This document shows positions 25,360 through 33,460 of a DNA stretch of 64,000 nucleotides, piece by piece; within the stretch, counting starts at the first letter, position 1, and every line of letters begins with the position of its first letter. The translations under genes were made by a program, and so were the position numbers. The notes under the pieces were generated by a model. The model saw only the letters and a list, made by a program, of their open reading frames with translations, searched no databases and was not told the origin of the DNA. The stretch covers positions 124,001-188,000 of the forward strand of contig NZ_RCCE01000005.1 of NCBI RefSeq assembly GCF_003663885.1. The letters are read 5' to 3'. The stretch is from Litoreibacter meonggei (GTDB lineage: Bacteria; Pseudomonadota; Alphaproteobacteria; Rhodobacterales; Rhodobacteraceae).

Positions 25360-26112
25360 CTAGATTTTCCAGCCTGAATGCAGCGCGGCCACGCCAAGCG
25401 TCATATTGCGGTAACTCACATTCTCAAATCCGGCCGAGCGGATCATCCCCGCGAAGGTCTCTTGATCAGGAAACTTGCGGATAGACTCCACAAGGTACTG
25501 ATAACTCTCGCTATCTCCTGCGATCACCTTGCCCATTTTGGGTATGACATTGAACGAATACAGATCATACGCCTTCTGCATCATCGGATTCGGCAGCTGG
25601 GAAAACTCAAGCACCATCAACCGGCCGCCGGGACGAAGCACGCGGTAAGCCTCTGACAATGCGTCTGCAATGCGTGTGACGTTCCGGATGCCGAAGCTGA
25701 CGGTGTAGACGTCGAAGCTGTTGTCTTCAAAAGGCAAGGCCATCGCATCACCAACGACCCAGTCCAAGCTATCAGCGAGAGACGACGCTTCGGCGCGTTT
25801 GCGGCCCTCGACCAACATAGATTCAGTCATATCCAAGACGACGGCTTGCGCCTGACCCGCCCGCTTCAAAAACCGAAAGGAAACGTCGCCGGTGCCGCCC
25901 GCCACATCCAGAAGTCGCTGGCCAGAGCGCGGAGCCAGCCAATCCATCATCGCATCTTTCCAAATGCGGTGAATCCCGGCGGACATTACGTCGTTCATAA
26001 TGTCATATTTCGAGGCCACATTCGTGAACACACCATGGACCATCCCAGCCTTCTGGTCTTCCGGAACGTCAGTGAACCCGAAATGGGTAGTTTTTTGCGA
26101 ATCTTTAGCCAT
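25360..26112 (-). CDS. ubiE: UbiE, demethylubiquinol/demethylmenaquinol C-methyltransferase
   Basis: This 250-residue SAM-dependent methyltransferase has the Rossmann SAM motif [15 protein letters not shown], the UbiE signatures [17 protein letters not shown] and SFGIRNV, and [16 protein letters not shown]. It catalyses C-methylation in ubiquinone synthesis and is co-transcribed with ubiB. It is divergent from mutM, with 88 nt between. Confidence 0.97.
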   Translation of the reverse strand: MAKDSQKTTHFGFTDVPEDQKAGMVHGVFTNVASKYDIMNDVMSAGIHRIWKDAMMDWLAPRSGQRLLDVAGGTGDVSFRFLKRAGQAQAVVLDMTESMLVEGRKRAEASSLADSLDWVVGDAMALPFEDNSFDVYTVSFGIRNVTRIADALSEAYRVLRPGGRLMVLEFSQLPNPMMQKAYDLYSFNVIPKMGKVIAGDSESYQYLVESIRKFPDQETFAGMIRSAGFENVSYRNMTLGVAALHSGWKI

Positions 26113-26200
26113 CTGTTCTTGCGGTCCTTACAGTCTCACCCTTCTTATAGGTCGAGCTTGTCGGGTTACAATGCGACCCGAAGGACCAATGGAGGACCGC

Positions 26201-27049
26201 GTGCCAGAACTACCAGAAGTTGAAACGGTAAAACGAGGTCTCCAGCCCGTGATGGAAGGACGTGTAATCGCACGGGCCGACGTTCACCGGCCCGATTTAC
26301 GGTGGCCGTTCCCCACCAACATGGCCGAGCGACTAAGTGGTCGCGCGGTAAAGATGTTGCGCAGGCGTTCAAAATACATACTTGCAGACCTCGATAACGG
26401 TGAAACCTTGATCATTCACCTTGGCATGTCAGGCCGGATGCAGATCGATCTCGCGGATACCGCAGAATTTCACCAAGCAGCGCCGATCTTGAAAAAGCAC
26501 GATCACGTCGTCTTGCACATGCAAGACGGCACGAGAATCGCCTTCAACGATGCCCGCAGGTTTGGCGCAATGGATCTGACCGACACAGCCAGTGTCGAGC
26601 GTCACTGGCTAATTGATAAGTTAGGGCCAGAACCTTTGGGCAATGAGTTTGATGAAACTTACCTCATTGGGGCCTTGAAAAAGAAAGGCTCCCCAATCAA
26701 AACCGCCCTACTGGATCAGCGCATCATAGCTGGCCTTGGCAATATCTACGTGTGCGAAGTGCTGTTCCGCACCGGGATTTCACCGAAACGGAAGGCTTCG
26801 AACCTGAGTGCCGCGCGTGTTGCCTCGCTCGTTCCGGCAATTCGCGAGGTACTGACGGAGGCGATCGAATCTGGCGGTTCATCCCTGCGTGATCACCGGC
26901 AAACCAATGGAGAATTGGGTTACTTTCAACATAATTTCGCTGTTTATGACCGAGAAGGTCAGCCCTGCACGACCGGCTGCGGAAGCAAGATATTCAGGGT
27001 CGTTCAGTCCGGACGATCCAGCTTTTACTGCCCCAAATGTCAAAGATGA
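26201..27049 (+). CDS. mutM: MutM formamidopyrimidine-DNA glycosylase
   Basis: MutM excises 8-oxoguanine and other oxidised purines. The open frame extends about 200 nt upstream into the ubiE region, but the mature N-terminus [12 protein letters not shown] is mandatory, so the start is the GTG at 26201 with GGAGG upstream (282 residues). Pro2 and Glu3 are catalytic. The C-terminal zinc finger (CTTGCG ... CPKC) is intact. Confidence 0.97.
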   Translation: MPELPEVETVKRGLQPVMEGRVIARADVHRPDLRWPFPTNMAERLSGRAVKMLRRRSKYILADLDNGETLIIHLGMSGRMQIDLADTAEFHQAAPILKKHDHVVLHMQDGTRIAFNDARRFGAMDLTDTASVERHWLIDKLGPEPLGNEFDETYLIGALKKKGSPIKTALLDQRIIAGLGNIYVCEVLFRTGISPKRKASNLSAARVASLVPAIREVLTEAIESGGSSLRDHRQTNGELGYFQHNFAVYDREGQPCTTGCGSKIFRVVQSGRSSFYCPKCQR

Positions 27050-27107
27050 ATTGAACCTTTTTGCGAACATGATACGTCTCATGCTCTGACATCAATGAGG
27101 GTTCACC

Positions 27108-27884
27108 ATGGCATTCAAGACAATTATCGTGGAAATTGAAGAGCATATAGCTCTCATCAAGCTGAATCGCCCGGACGCTTTGAACGCGTTAAATGCGACT
27201 TTGTTGACCGAATTGTCCGAAGCCCTGACCGACGCAAACAAGAACAGCAAGGTTCGATGCATTGTCCTCACAGGGTCAGAAAAAGCATTTGCAGCTGGCG
27301 CAGACATTACGGAAATGGCGGACAAGTCCTTTGTGGACGCCTTTGGAAACGACTTGTTCTCAGAATTTCCAAATGCGTTCCTCCGTATCCGCAAACCTAT
27401 CATCGCAGCTGTATCCGGCTATGCATTGGGTGGCGGGTGCGAATTGGCAATGATGTGTGATTTCATTATCGCCTCCGACACGGCCAAATTCGGCCAGCCA
27501 GAAATCAATCTTGGTGTCATGGCCGGCCTCGGGGGGTCGCAAAGACTTACTCGCTTTGTCGGGAAATCCAAATCGATGGATATGAACCTGACCGGTCGTT
27601 TCATGGACGCTGAAGAAGCCGAGCGGTCCGGATTGGTCAGTCGCGTAGTTCCAAGTAAAAAACTGCTCTCTGAGACGATGTCCGTCGCGGCCAAGATCGC
27701 CGAAAAGTCCGCTCTGGCAACAATGGCAGTAAAGGAGTCGGTGAACCGCAGCTACGAGTCGTCACTCAACGAGGGGTTGCTGTTCGAGCGCCGTGTATTC
27801 CACTCGCTTTTCGCCACTGAGGACCAGGTTGAGGGCATGGCGGCGTTTATGGAGAAACGGGAACCTCAGTTCCGCGACAAATAA
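27108..27884 (+). CDS. Enoyl-CoA hydratase (crotonase family)
   Basis: This 258-residue protein hydrates trans-2-enoyl-CoA in beta-oxidation or related routes. It shows the oxyanion-hole segments [11 protein letters not shown] and [16 protein letters not shown] and the second catalytic glutamate in [20 protein letters not shown]. It is a close match to the short-chain hydratase that regularly lies near rpsT and dnaA in Rhodobacteraceae. Exact substrate range cannot be read from sequence. Confidence 0.93.
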   Translation: MAFKTIIVEIEEHIALIKLNRPDALNALNATLLTELSEALTDANKNSKVRCIVLTGSEKAFAAGADITEMADKSFVDAFGNDLFSEFPNAFLRIRKPIIAAVSGYALGGGCELAMMCDFIIASDTAKFGQPEINLGVMAGLGGSQRLTRFVGKSKSMDMNLTGRFMDAEEAERSGLVSRVVPSKKLLSETMSVAAKIAEKSALATMAVKESVNRSYESSLNEGLLFERRVFHSLFATEDQVEGMAAFMEKREPQFRDK

Positions 27885-27898
27885 CGCCATTTAGGGCG

Positions 27899-27927
27899 TT
27901 GACTTGGCTGTGAGTCGGTCCTAGAAG
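27899..27927 (+). promoter_or_regulatory. Predicted sigma-70 promoter of rpsT
   Basis: TTGACT (27899-27904) and TAGAAG (27922-27927) are separated by 17 nt and lie about 45 nt upstream of rpsT. The TTGACTTGGC start is typical of strong ribosomal promoters in this family. The assignment is by pattern only. Confidence 0.5.
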
Positions 27928-27970
27928 CGCATTCTCAGATTTAAACACCGAACCATCGGGGTCCTTAAGT

Positions 27971-28234
27971 ATGGCTAATTCGCCTCAAGCTAAAAAGCGC
28001 GCGCGTCAAACAGAGCGCCGCACCGAAGTGAACAAAGCGCGTCGCTCGCGCATTCGCACCTTCCTGCGCACAGTGGAAGAAGCGATCACCTCTGGTGATT
28101 CTTCAGTCGCAAAGGACGCATTGAAGTCCGCGCAGCCAGAGTTGATGCGCGGCGTGTCCAAAGGTGTGATGCACAAAAACACCGCAGCGCGCAAAATTTC
28201 GCGCCTGACGTCGCGGGTCAAAGCCCTCGGCTAA
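27971..28234 (+). CDS. rpsT: Ribosomal protein S20
   Basis: This 87-residue basic protein starts [17 protein letters not shown] and contains [15 protein letters not shown] and the C-terminal [20 protein letters not shown], diagnostic for S20. It binds 16S rRNA during 30S assembly. A strong terminator follows. Confidence 0.98.
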   Translation: MANSPQAKKRARQTERRTEVNKARRSRIRTFLRTVEEAITSGDSSVAKDALKSAQPELMRGVSKGVMHKNTAARKISRLTSRVKALG

Positions 28235-28267
28235 GCTGTTTGCTCACGCAGCAAACCAAGTACTAGA

Positions 28268-28296
28268 AACGCGCCTTTCAAAGGCGCGTTTTTTTT
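28268..28296 (+). terminator. Rho-independent terminator of rpsT
   Basis: AACGCGCCTTT pairs with AAAGGCGCGTT around a tiny loop, followed by a run of eight T. This is the clearest intrinsic terminator in the window. Confidence 0.92.
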
Positions 28297-28444
28297 ATGT
28301 TCAGTTGCTTAGATGACGCCATCCACGGCGGTCTAGGATTCGGGATTGAACTAAGTATGAGTCAAGCACGAAGATAAGTTGCGAGACGCCCCCTGCAGTC
28401 GCTATCCCTAGTGAGCGATTCACTTCGTCTCGGGGGGACATGGA

Positions 28445-28894
28445 ATGAGCACGGACACAGGTCCGGCTGTGCAAGAGTTGCTGCCAACTCAAGCATGGGG
28501 CCTTTTGGAAAGTAGCCCAAACGCTGTGCTCATTGACGTCAGGACAATGGCCGAATGGTCATTTGTAGGAAAGCCTGACCTGTCAAACCTTAGCCGAGCG
28601 GTCATTACGATCGAATGGTTAAGGTATCCAGATATGTCCGTTAATCCGCGGTTCGTTGAAGAAATGAATGAAGCTTTGGGCGACAGTAAGCCGTCACAAA
28701 TCTTGTTTATTTGCAGGTCAGGCGCACGCTCCATGAGCGCTGCGTTGGCAGTTCAAGCGTCTCTGGCTGGAGATACGCTCTGTCCCGATCTGTTCAACGT
28801 GACCGAGGGCTTCGAAGGCGATTTGGATCCGAAGAAACATCGGGGGGGCCTGAACGGTTGGAAGGCCCACGGATTGCCATGGCGGCAATCCTGA
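28445..28894 (+). CDS. Rhodanese-like sulfurtransferase
   Basis: This 149-residue single-domain rhodanese has AVLIDVRTMAEWSFVGKPDL near the N-terminus and the active-site loop ICRSGARSMSAA with the catalytic cysteine. It ends GFEGDLDPKKHRGGLNGW and GLPWRQS, a subfamily pattern regularly found next to dnaA in Rhodobacteraceae. The physiological sulfur acceptor is unknown. dnaA follows after 19 nt. Confidence 0.92.
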   Translation: MSTDTGPAVQELLPTQAWGLLESSPNAVLIDVRTMAEWSFVGKPDLSNLSRAVITIEWLRYPDMSVNPRFVEEMNEALGDSKPSQILFICRSGARSMSAALAVQASLAGDTLCPDLFNVTEGFEGDLDPKKHRGGLNGWKAHGLPWRQS

Positions 28895-28913
28895 TCTGCG
28901 GAACGGGTAAAAG

Positions 28914-30284
28914 ATGACAAACGACACTTGGGGACAAGCACGTGAAACACTGCAAACAACAATTGGTAAGAACAACTTCCAAACCTGGATTGAACCGCTA
29001 ACTTTTGTCTCCTGCGAGGGCGGCGTTGCCGAATTCGGAGTACAAACCAGCTTTCAAGGTGATTGGGTCTCACGAAACTTCGGCGACGAAATTCTGAGGC
29101 AGTTTGAAAAGCTAGGTGCGCCAGTTGATCGACTGAAATTTTCCGTTCACGCCAACCGCCCCGCCAGAGTCGCACCGTCCGCCCCAGCACCAGAAACCTT
29201 CGTGTCGAAGCCTACCAGAGCCGCAGCGTTTTCCGACGACACTGTCATCGGCGCCCCGTTGGACAAACGATTCACCTTTGATCGCTTTGTCGTCGGCAAG
29301 CCCAACGAATTGGCGCATGCTGCCGCCCGCCGTGTCGCAGAAGGCGGGCCTGTCAGCTTCAACCCGCTCTTTCTTTATGGCGGCGTTGGCCTCGGCAAAA
29401 CCCACCTGATGCACGCGATCGCGTGGGAGCTGCAAACGCGCTCGCCAGAACTTAAGGTCGTATACCTGTCTGCTGAACAATTCATGTACCGCTTCATACA
29501 AGCACTGCGTGATAAGCAAATGATGGACTTCAAAAGCCTTTTCCGGTCGGTCGATGTTCTTATGGTTGATGACGTGCAATTCATTGCGGGCAAGGGCAGC
29601 ACGCAAGACGAATTCTTCCATACGTTTAATGCCCTGATTGACCAGCAAAAGCAGATTATCATCTCGGCCGATCGCGCCCCGGGCGAGATTGACGGCTTAG
29701 AAGAGCGAATTCGCTCCCGCCTGCAATGGGGTTTGGTCGTTGACTTACACCCGACCGATTACGAACTCCGTCTTGGAATTTTGCAGCAAAAAGTCGAGCA
29801 GTATCGCGCCCAATATCAAGAGCTGAAAATCACCGATGGTGTGTTGGAATTCCTTGCGCACCGCATATCCAACAACGTCCGCGTCCTAGAAGGCGCGTTG
29901 ACACGTCTGTTTGCGCTGGCATCGCTGGTCGGTCGCGAAATCACATTGGAAATGGCTCAGGAGAGCCTCGCCGACATTCTGCGCCAGTCTGATCGCAAGG
30001 TCACAATGGACGAAATCATGCGTAAGACTTGCGACTACTACAACGTGCGCATGTCCGACTTGTTGTCACCCAAGCGGTCGAGAAATATCGCACGCCCGCG
30101 CCAGATGGCAATGTGGCTGGCTAAGCTGTTGACACAACGCTCTTATCCAGAGATCGGCAAGCGCTTCGGCAATCGCGACCACACCACCGTGATCCATGCT
30201 GTTCGCAAGATTGACGAGCTTAAGGCACAAGACAGCCAAGTTGCTGAGGATGCCGAACTCCTTCGCCGGATGCTCGAAGCCTAA
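28914..30284 (+). CDS. dnaA: DnaA chromosomal replication initiator
   Basis: This 456-residue protein has the N-terminal domain (WGQARETLQTTIGKNNFQTW), the AAA+ domain with Walker A GGVGLGKTH and Walker B LMVDDVQFIAGK, and the DNA-binding domain IV with the signature RDHTTVIHAVRKI. It binds origin DnaA boxes and opens the duplex. I could not find DnaA-box clusters on either side of the gene, so oriC is probably elsewhere. Confidence 0.98.
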   Translation: MTNDTWGQARETLQTTIGKNNFQTWIEPLTFVSCEGGVAEFGVQTSFQGDWVSRNFGDEILRQFEKLGAPVDRLKFSVHANRPARVAPSAPAPETFVSKPTRAAAFSDDTVIGAPLDKRFTFDRFVVGKPNELAHAAARRVAEGGPVSFNPLFLYGGVGLGKTHLMHAIAWELQTRSPELKVVYLSAEQFMYRFIQALRDKQMMDFKSLFRSVDVLMVDDVQFIAGKGSTQDEFFHTFNALIDQQKQIIISADRAPGEIDGLEERIRSRLQWGLVVDLHPTDYELRLGILQQKVEQYRAQYQELKITDGVLEFLAHRISNNVRVLEGALTRLFALASLVGREITLEMAQESLADILRQSDRKVTMDEIMRKTCDYYNVRMSDLLSPKRSRNIARPRQMAMWLAKLLTQRSYPEIGKRFGNRDHTTVIHAVRKIDELKAQDSQVAEDAELLRRMLEA

Positions 30285-30340
30285 TTGGCTTGACGGCCCC
30301 GCGATAAAAGCGGACTTTTCAACAAAATGTTTGCATAAGC

Positions 30341-30366
30341 GGGCGGAGAGGATACCTTCTCCGCCC
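30341..30366 (+). other. Hairpin between dnaA and dnaN
   Basis: GGGCGGAGA (30341-30349) pairs perfectly with TCTCCGCCC (30358-30366) around an 8-nt loop. There is no T-run after it. It could slow polymerase or process the dnaA-dnaN mRNA. Confidence 0.5.
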
Positions 30367-30392
30367 CAGCTATCTTCCAAAGAGGGACGGAT

Positions 30393-31511
30393 ATGAAAAT
30401 CAGTGTCGAGCGTAGCGCCCTGCTCAAGGCTGTGAGCCAAGCCCAATCGGTTGTCGAGCGCCGCAACACCATACCGATTCTTGCGAACGTCCTGATTGAG
30501 GCTGAAGGAAACGACGTCACCTTCCGCGCCACGGATCTCGACATCGAAGTGGTAGACAAAGCGCCCGCACAGGTCGAGCGCCCCGGCGCGACGACCGTAT
30601 CAGCAACAACCCTGCATGAAATCGTCCGCAAACTGCCAGATGGTGCGCTGGTTTCTCTGACCGATGACGGGACATCCGGTCGACTGACTGTCGAAGCGGG
30701 CCGGTCCAATTTCTCCTTGGCTACGCTGCCAAAAGAAGATTTTCCGGTTATGGCGACATCCGAATATCAATCCAATTTTTCCGCCCCTGCTCCGGTTTTG
30801 CGTCGGCTGTTCGACAAGTCAAAATTCGCTATTTCCACAGAAGAAACAAGATATTATCTGAACGGCGTCTACATGCATGTGTCAGAGGCTGATGGTAGCA
30901 ACGTTCTGCGCTGTGTGGCGACCGATGGCCACCGGTTGGCACGTATCGACGCCGAACTGCCTGACGGCGCGGCTGATATGCCCGGCGTCATCGTTCCTCG
31001 TAAAACAGTTGCAGAGCTTCGCAAACTTCTCGAAGACGATGATATGCAGATTGCGGTGTCCGTTTCCGAGACCAAGGTGCGCTTTGCAACACCCGACATC
31101 ACCCTGACATCAAAGGTGATCGACGGCACGTTCCCAGATTACACCCGCGTGATCCCTCAGGGAAACACGCGCAAGTTGGAAGTTGATGCGACCGAGTTCG
31201 CCAAAGCAGTCGACCGTGTCGCGACAGTGTCATCCGAGCGTTCGCGTGCGGTGAAACTTTCGCTAGATGAAGATCGCCTGATTCTTTCAGTAAATGCGCC
31301 CGATAGCGGTGCGGCTGAAGAAGAACTGGCCGTAGCCTATAGCGACGAGCGCTTAGAGATTGGTTTTAATGCCAAGTATCTCCTCGAAATTGCAGGACAA
31401 GTGGATCGCGAAAATGCTGTGTTCATGTTCAACTCGGCGGGCGATCCAACTCTGATGCGTGAGGGCAATGACCAGTCGGCCGTCTACGTCGTGATGCCTA
31501 TGCGCGTTTAA
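30393..31511 (+). CDS. dnaN: DnaN, DNA polymerase III beta clamp
   Basis: This 372-residue protein is the sliding clamp. It shows the three-domain clamp pattern: MKISVERSALLKAVSQAQSV and NTIPILANVLIEA at the N-terminus, CVATDGHRLARID in domain 2 and the conserved C-terminal end YVVMPMRV. It is co-directional with dnaA and recF. Confidence 0.98.
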   Translation: MKISVERSALLKAVSQAQSVVERRNTIPILANVLIEAEGNDVTFRATDLDIEVVDKAPAQVERPGATTVSATTLHEIVRKLPDGALVSLTDDGTSGRLTVEAGRSNFSLATLPKEDFPVMATSEYQSNFSAPAPVLRRLFDKSKFAISTEETRYYLNGVYMHVSEADGSNVLRCVATDGHRLARIDAELPDGAADMPGVIVPRKTVAELRKLLEDDDMQIAVSVSETKVRFATPDITLTSKVIDGTFPDYTRVIPQGNTRKLEVDATEFAKAVDRVATVSSERSRAVKLSLDEDRLILSVNAPDSGAAEEELAVAYSDERLEIGFNAKYLLEIAGQVDRENAVFMFNSAGDPTLMREGNDQSAVYVVMPMRV

Positions 31512-31520
31512 CGCGCGCTC

Positions 31521-32627
31521 ATGGCGGGGCTGTATCTCTCTGCGTTAACACTATCTCACTTCAGGTCCCATCGTCGGGTGGAGCTAGCGCTTGATGATCG
31601 CCCAATAGCAATTTTCGGCTCCAACGGATCTGGGAAAACCAACATTTTAGAAGCGATTTCAATGCTTTCACCCGGCCGCGGTTTGCGACGGGCAAAGGCA
31701 GATGAAATCGCACGCATGCCTGAATCGGTGGGCTGGAAAGTTTCAGCGCTCGTGCACAGCTTGGGCCAATCCCATGAGGTTGAGACGCGGGCTGAGAATG
31801 GCAGCAATCGAACGGTTGGCATTGACGGAAAGGCTGCGCCTCAATTGGCACTTGGTCGCGTGGCGCGCGTGGTCTGGTTGGTCCCTGCGATGGACCGGCT
31901 GTGGCTTGAGGGGGCAGAAGGCAGACGGCGTTTTCTGGACAGAATTACTTTGAGCTTTGAACCTAAACATGCAGAAATTTCAGTAACTTATGAAAAGGCC
32001 ATGAGAGAGCGGAACCGGCTGCTCAAGGACATGGTTCGCGATGCAATGTGGTACGGCGCGCTAGAGGCGCAGATGGCCGAAGCGGGTGCTCAGATCATTG
32101 CTAACAGAGCGACTTCTTTGGGGCGACTGCAAGTGGCGATGGAGAATGCGCAGACGTCATTTCCGACAGCTGAACTATCTATCGAAAATCCCGAAGACGC
32201 TGATTTTATTGATAACTCCGATGCGTTACTCGCCGCCCTTCAAGCGTCGAGGCAGACCGACCTTCGTGCAGGACGAACTCTCGTGGGCCCACACAGAGCC
32301 GACATGAAGGCAATCTACAAAGCCAAAAATATCGAAGCAAAGCAATGCTCTACCGGCGAGCAGAAGGCGTTGCTCTTGTCTTTGATCCTCGCCAACGCCC
32401 GTGCGCTTTCCGAAGATTTCGGAGCCGCGCCCATTATCTTGCTAGATGAAGTCGCAGCACACCTGGATGCAGGCCGTCGCGCGGCACTTTATGATGAGAT
32501 TTGTGCATTAAAAGCACAGGCTTGGATGACGGGAACGGGGGCTGAGTTGTTCGCTGAACTGGGCGACCGTGCACAGCATTTCGAGGTGTCGGACGACGAG
32601 GGTGCGTCTGTGGTGAACCTGCGATGA
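31521..32627 (+). CDS. recF: RecF recombination mediator
   Basis: This 368-residue SMC-like ATPase loads RecA at gaps. Walker A is IFGSNGSGKTNILEAISM, the signature region is KQCSTGEQKALLLSLILANA and Walker B is IILLDEVAAHLDAGRR. It starts 9 nt after dnaN and so belongs to the same unit. Confidence 0.97.
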   Translation: MAGLYLSALTLSHFRSHRRVELALDDRPIAIFGSNGSGKTNILEAISMLSPGRGLRRAKADEIARMPESVGWKVSALVHSLGQSHEVETRAENGSNRTVGIDGKAAPQLALGRVARVVWLVPAMDRLWLEGAEGRRRFLDRITLSFEPKHAEISVTYEKAMRERNRLLKDMVRDAMWYGALEAQMAEAGAQIIANRATSLGRLQVAMENAQTSFPTAELSIENPEDADFIDNSDALLAALQASRQTDLRAGRTLVGPHRADMKAIYKAKNIEAKQCSTGEQKALLLSLILANARALSEDFGAAPIILLDEVAAHLDAGRRAALYDEICALKAQAWMTGTGAELFAELGDRAQHFEVSDDEGASVVNLR

Positions 32628-32631
32628 AAAC

Positions 32632-32676
32632 GTACACTTCGTACACCACGCACATCGTATTGTACGGAGTGTACAA
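32632..32676 (+). promoter_or_regulatory. Cluster of GTAC-type inverted and direct repeats upstream of lysE-type gene
   Basis: The 49-nt gap between recF and the LysE gene holds two direct GTACAC copies (32632-32637, 32641-32646) and a perfect inverted repeat TTGTAC-GGAGT-GTACAA (32660-32676). The spacer of the inverted repeat is the ribosome-binding site itself. This arrangement looks like an operator or a translational control site. No cognate regulator gene lies beside it. Confidence 0.5.
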
Positions 32677-33297
32677 ATGACTATTACCCCGATCGAGCTG
32701 CTTTTCTACGCAGGCGGGCTTTTCATCCTGTTCCTGACCCCCGGCCCCGTTTGGGTCGCGCTTTTGGCAAGGGCCATGTCGGGGGGATTCCGCTCGGCAT
32801 GGCCCTTGGCGTTCGGCGTGGTCGTAGGCGACGTCATCTGGCCGCTCATAGCAGTCCTTGGCGTCACTTGGATCGTCGATCAGGCCAGTTGGTTCATGGA
32901 TGTGCTGAAATGGGTCGCAGTGGCGATGTTCATCACCATGGGCATCCTGCTGATCCGCCACGCGGATAAAGAGTTGTCGGAAAACTCCAGCTTGACTCGT
33001 CCCGGCATGTGGGCGGGGTTCATCGCGGGTGTCGTGGTGATCATGTCCAACCCCAAGGCGGTCCTGTTCTATATGGGCGTACTGCCCGGTTTCTTCGATC
33101 TTACGCGGGTTACCGGCTGGGACATCGCCGCAATTTGCTTTCTGAGCTTCCTCGTACCGCTCTTGGGCAATCTGGTGCTCGCCGCCTCCGTGGACCGCGT
33201 CAGAGGGCTCCTGAAGGCCCCCGGTGCGGTGCGTAAGATGAACGTGGTGGCAGGATGGTTGCTCATTGGTGTTGGTGTGGTGATTGGGCTGAGTTGA
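32677..33297 (+). CDS. LysE/RhtB family amino-acid exporter
   Basis: This 206-residue inner-membrane protein has about six hydrophobic segments and the family signature FILFLTPGPVWVALLARAMS near the N-terminus, followed by GVVVGDVIWPLIAVLG and MSNPKAVLFYMGVLPGFFD. Members export amino acids or small polar metabolites; the substrate is not readable here. It lies between recF and gyrB. Confidence 0.93.
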   Translation: MTITPIELLFYAGGLFILFLTPGPVWVALLARAMSGGFRSAWPLAFGVVVGDVIWPLIAVLGVTWIVDQASWFMDVLKWVAVAMFITMGILLIRHADKELSENSSLTRPGMWAGFIAGVVVIMSNPKAVLFYMGVLPGFFDLTRVTGWDIAAICFLSFLVPLLGNLVLAASVDRVRGLLKAPGAVRKMNVVAGWLLIGVGVVIGLS

Positions 33298-33404
33298 GGA
33301 CTCGTTTCATCAGGGACTGATGTGCGGGGATGAGCAGAGGATAGCGGATTGAAACCGCACCCCACGTCGCGGTGGTGTTTGGCACAATATCTTGCGTCAT
33401 TTGC

Positions 33405-33433
33405 GTGACATCCCCCCCCCAAACGCCTATATT
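33405..33433 (+). promoter_or_regulatory. Predicted gyrB promoter with C9 tract in the spacer
   Basis: GTGACA (33405-33410) and TATATT (33428-33433) each match the sigma-70 consensus at five of six positions and are spaced 17 nt apart. The spacer includes nine consecutive C (33412-33420). Transcription would start near 33440, about 20 nt before the gyrB ATG. Confidence 0.55.
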
Positions 33434-33460
33434 TCGCGCAACTTAAGCGGGAAATACCTC

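Noticed and set aside
27883-27900. Short AACGCC/GGCGTT hairpin after the enoyl-CoA hydratase
   Set aside because: Six-bp stem with no T-run; it overlaps the predicted rpsT promoter and is too weak to call a terminator.
28235-28913. Possible oriC beside dnaA
   Set aside because: I searched both flanks of dnaA for clusters of TTATCCACA-like DnaA boxes and found none in non-coding DNA; the one near match (TTATCCAGA, about 30147) is inside dnaA.
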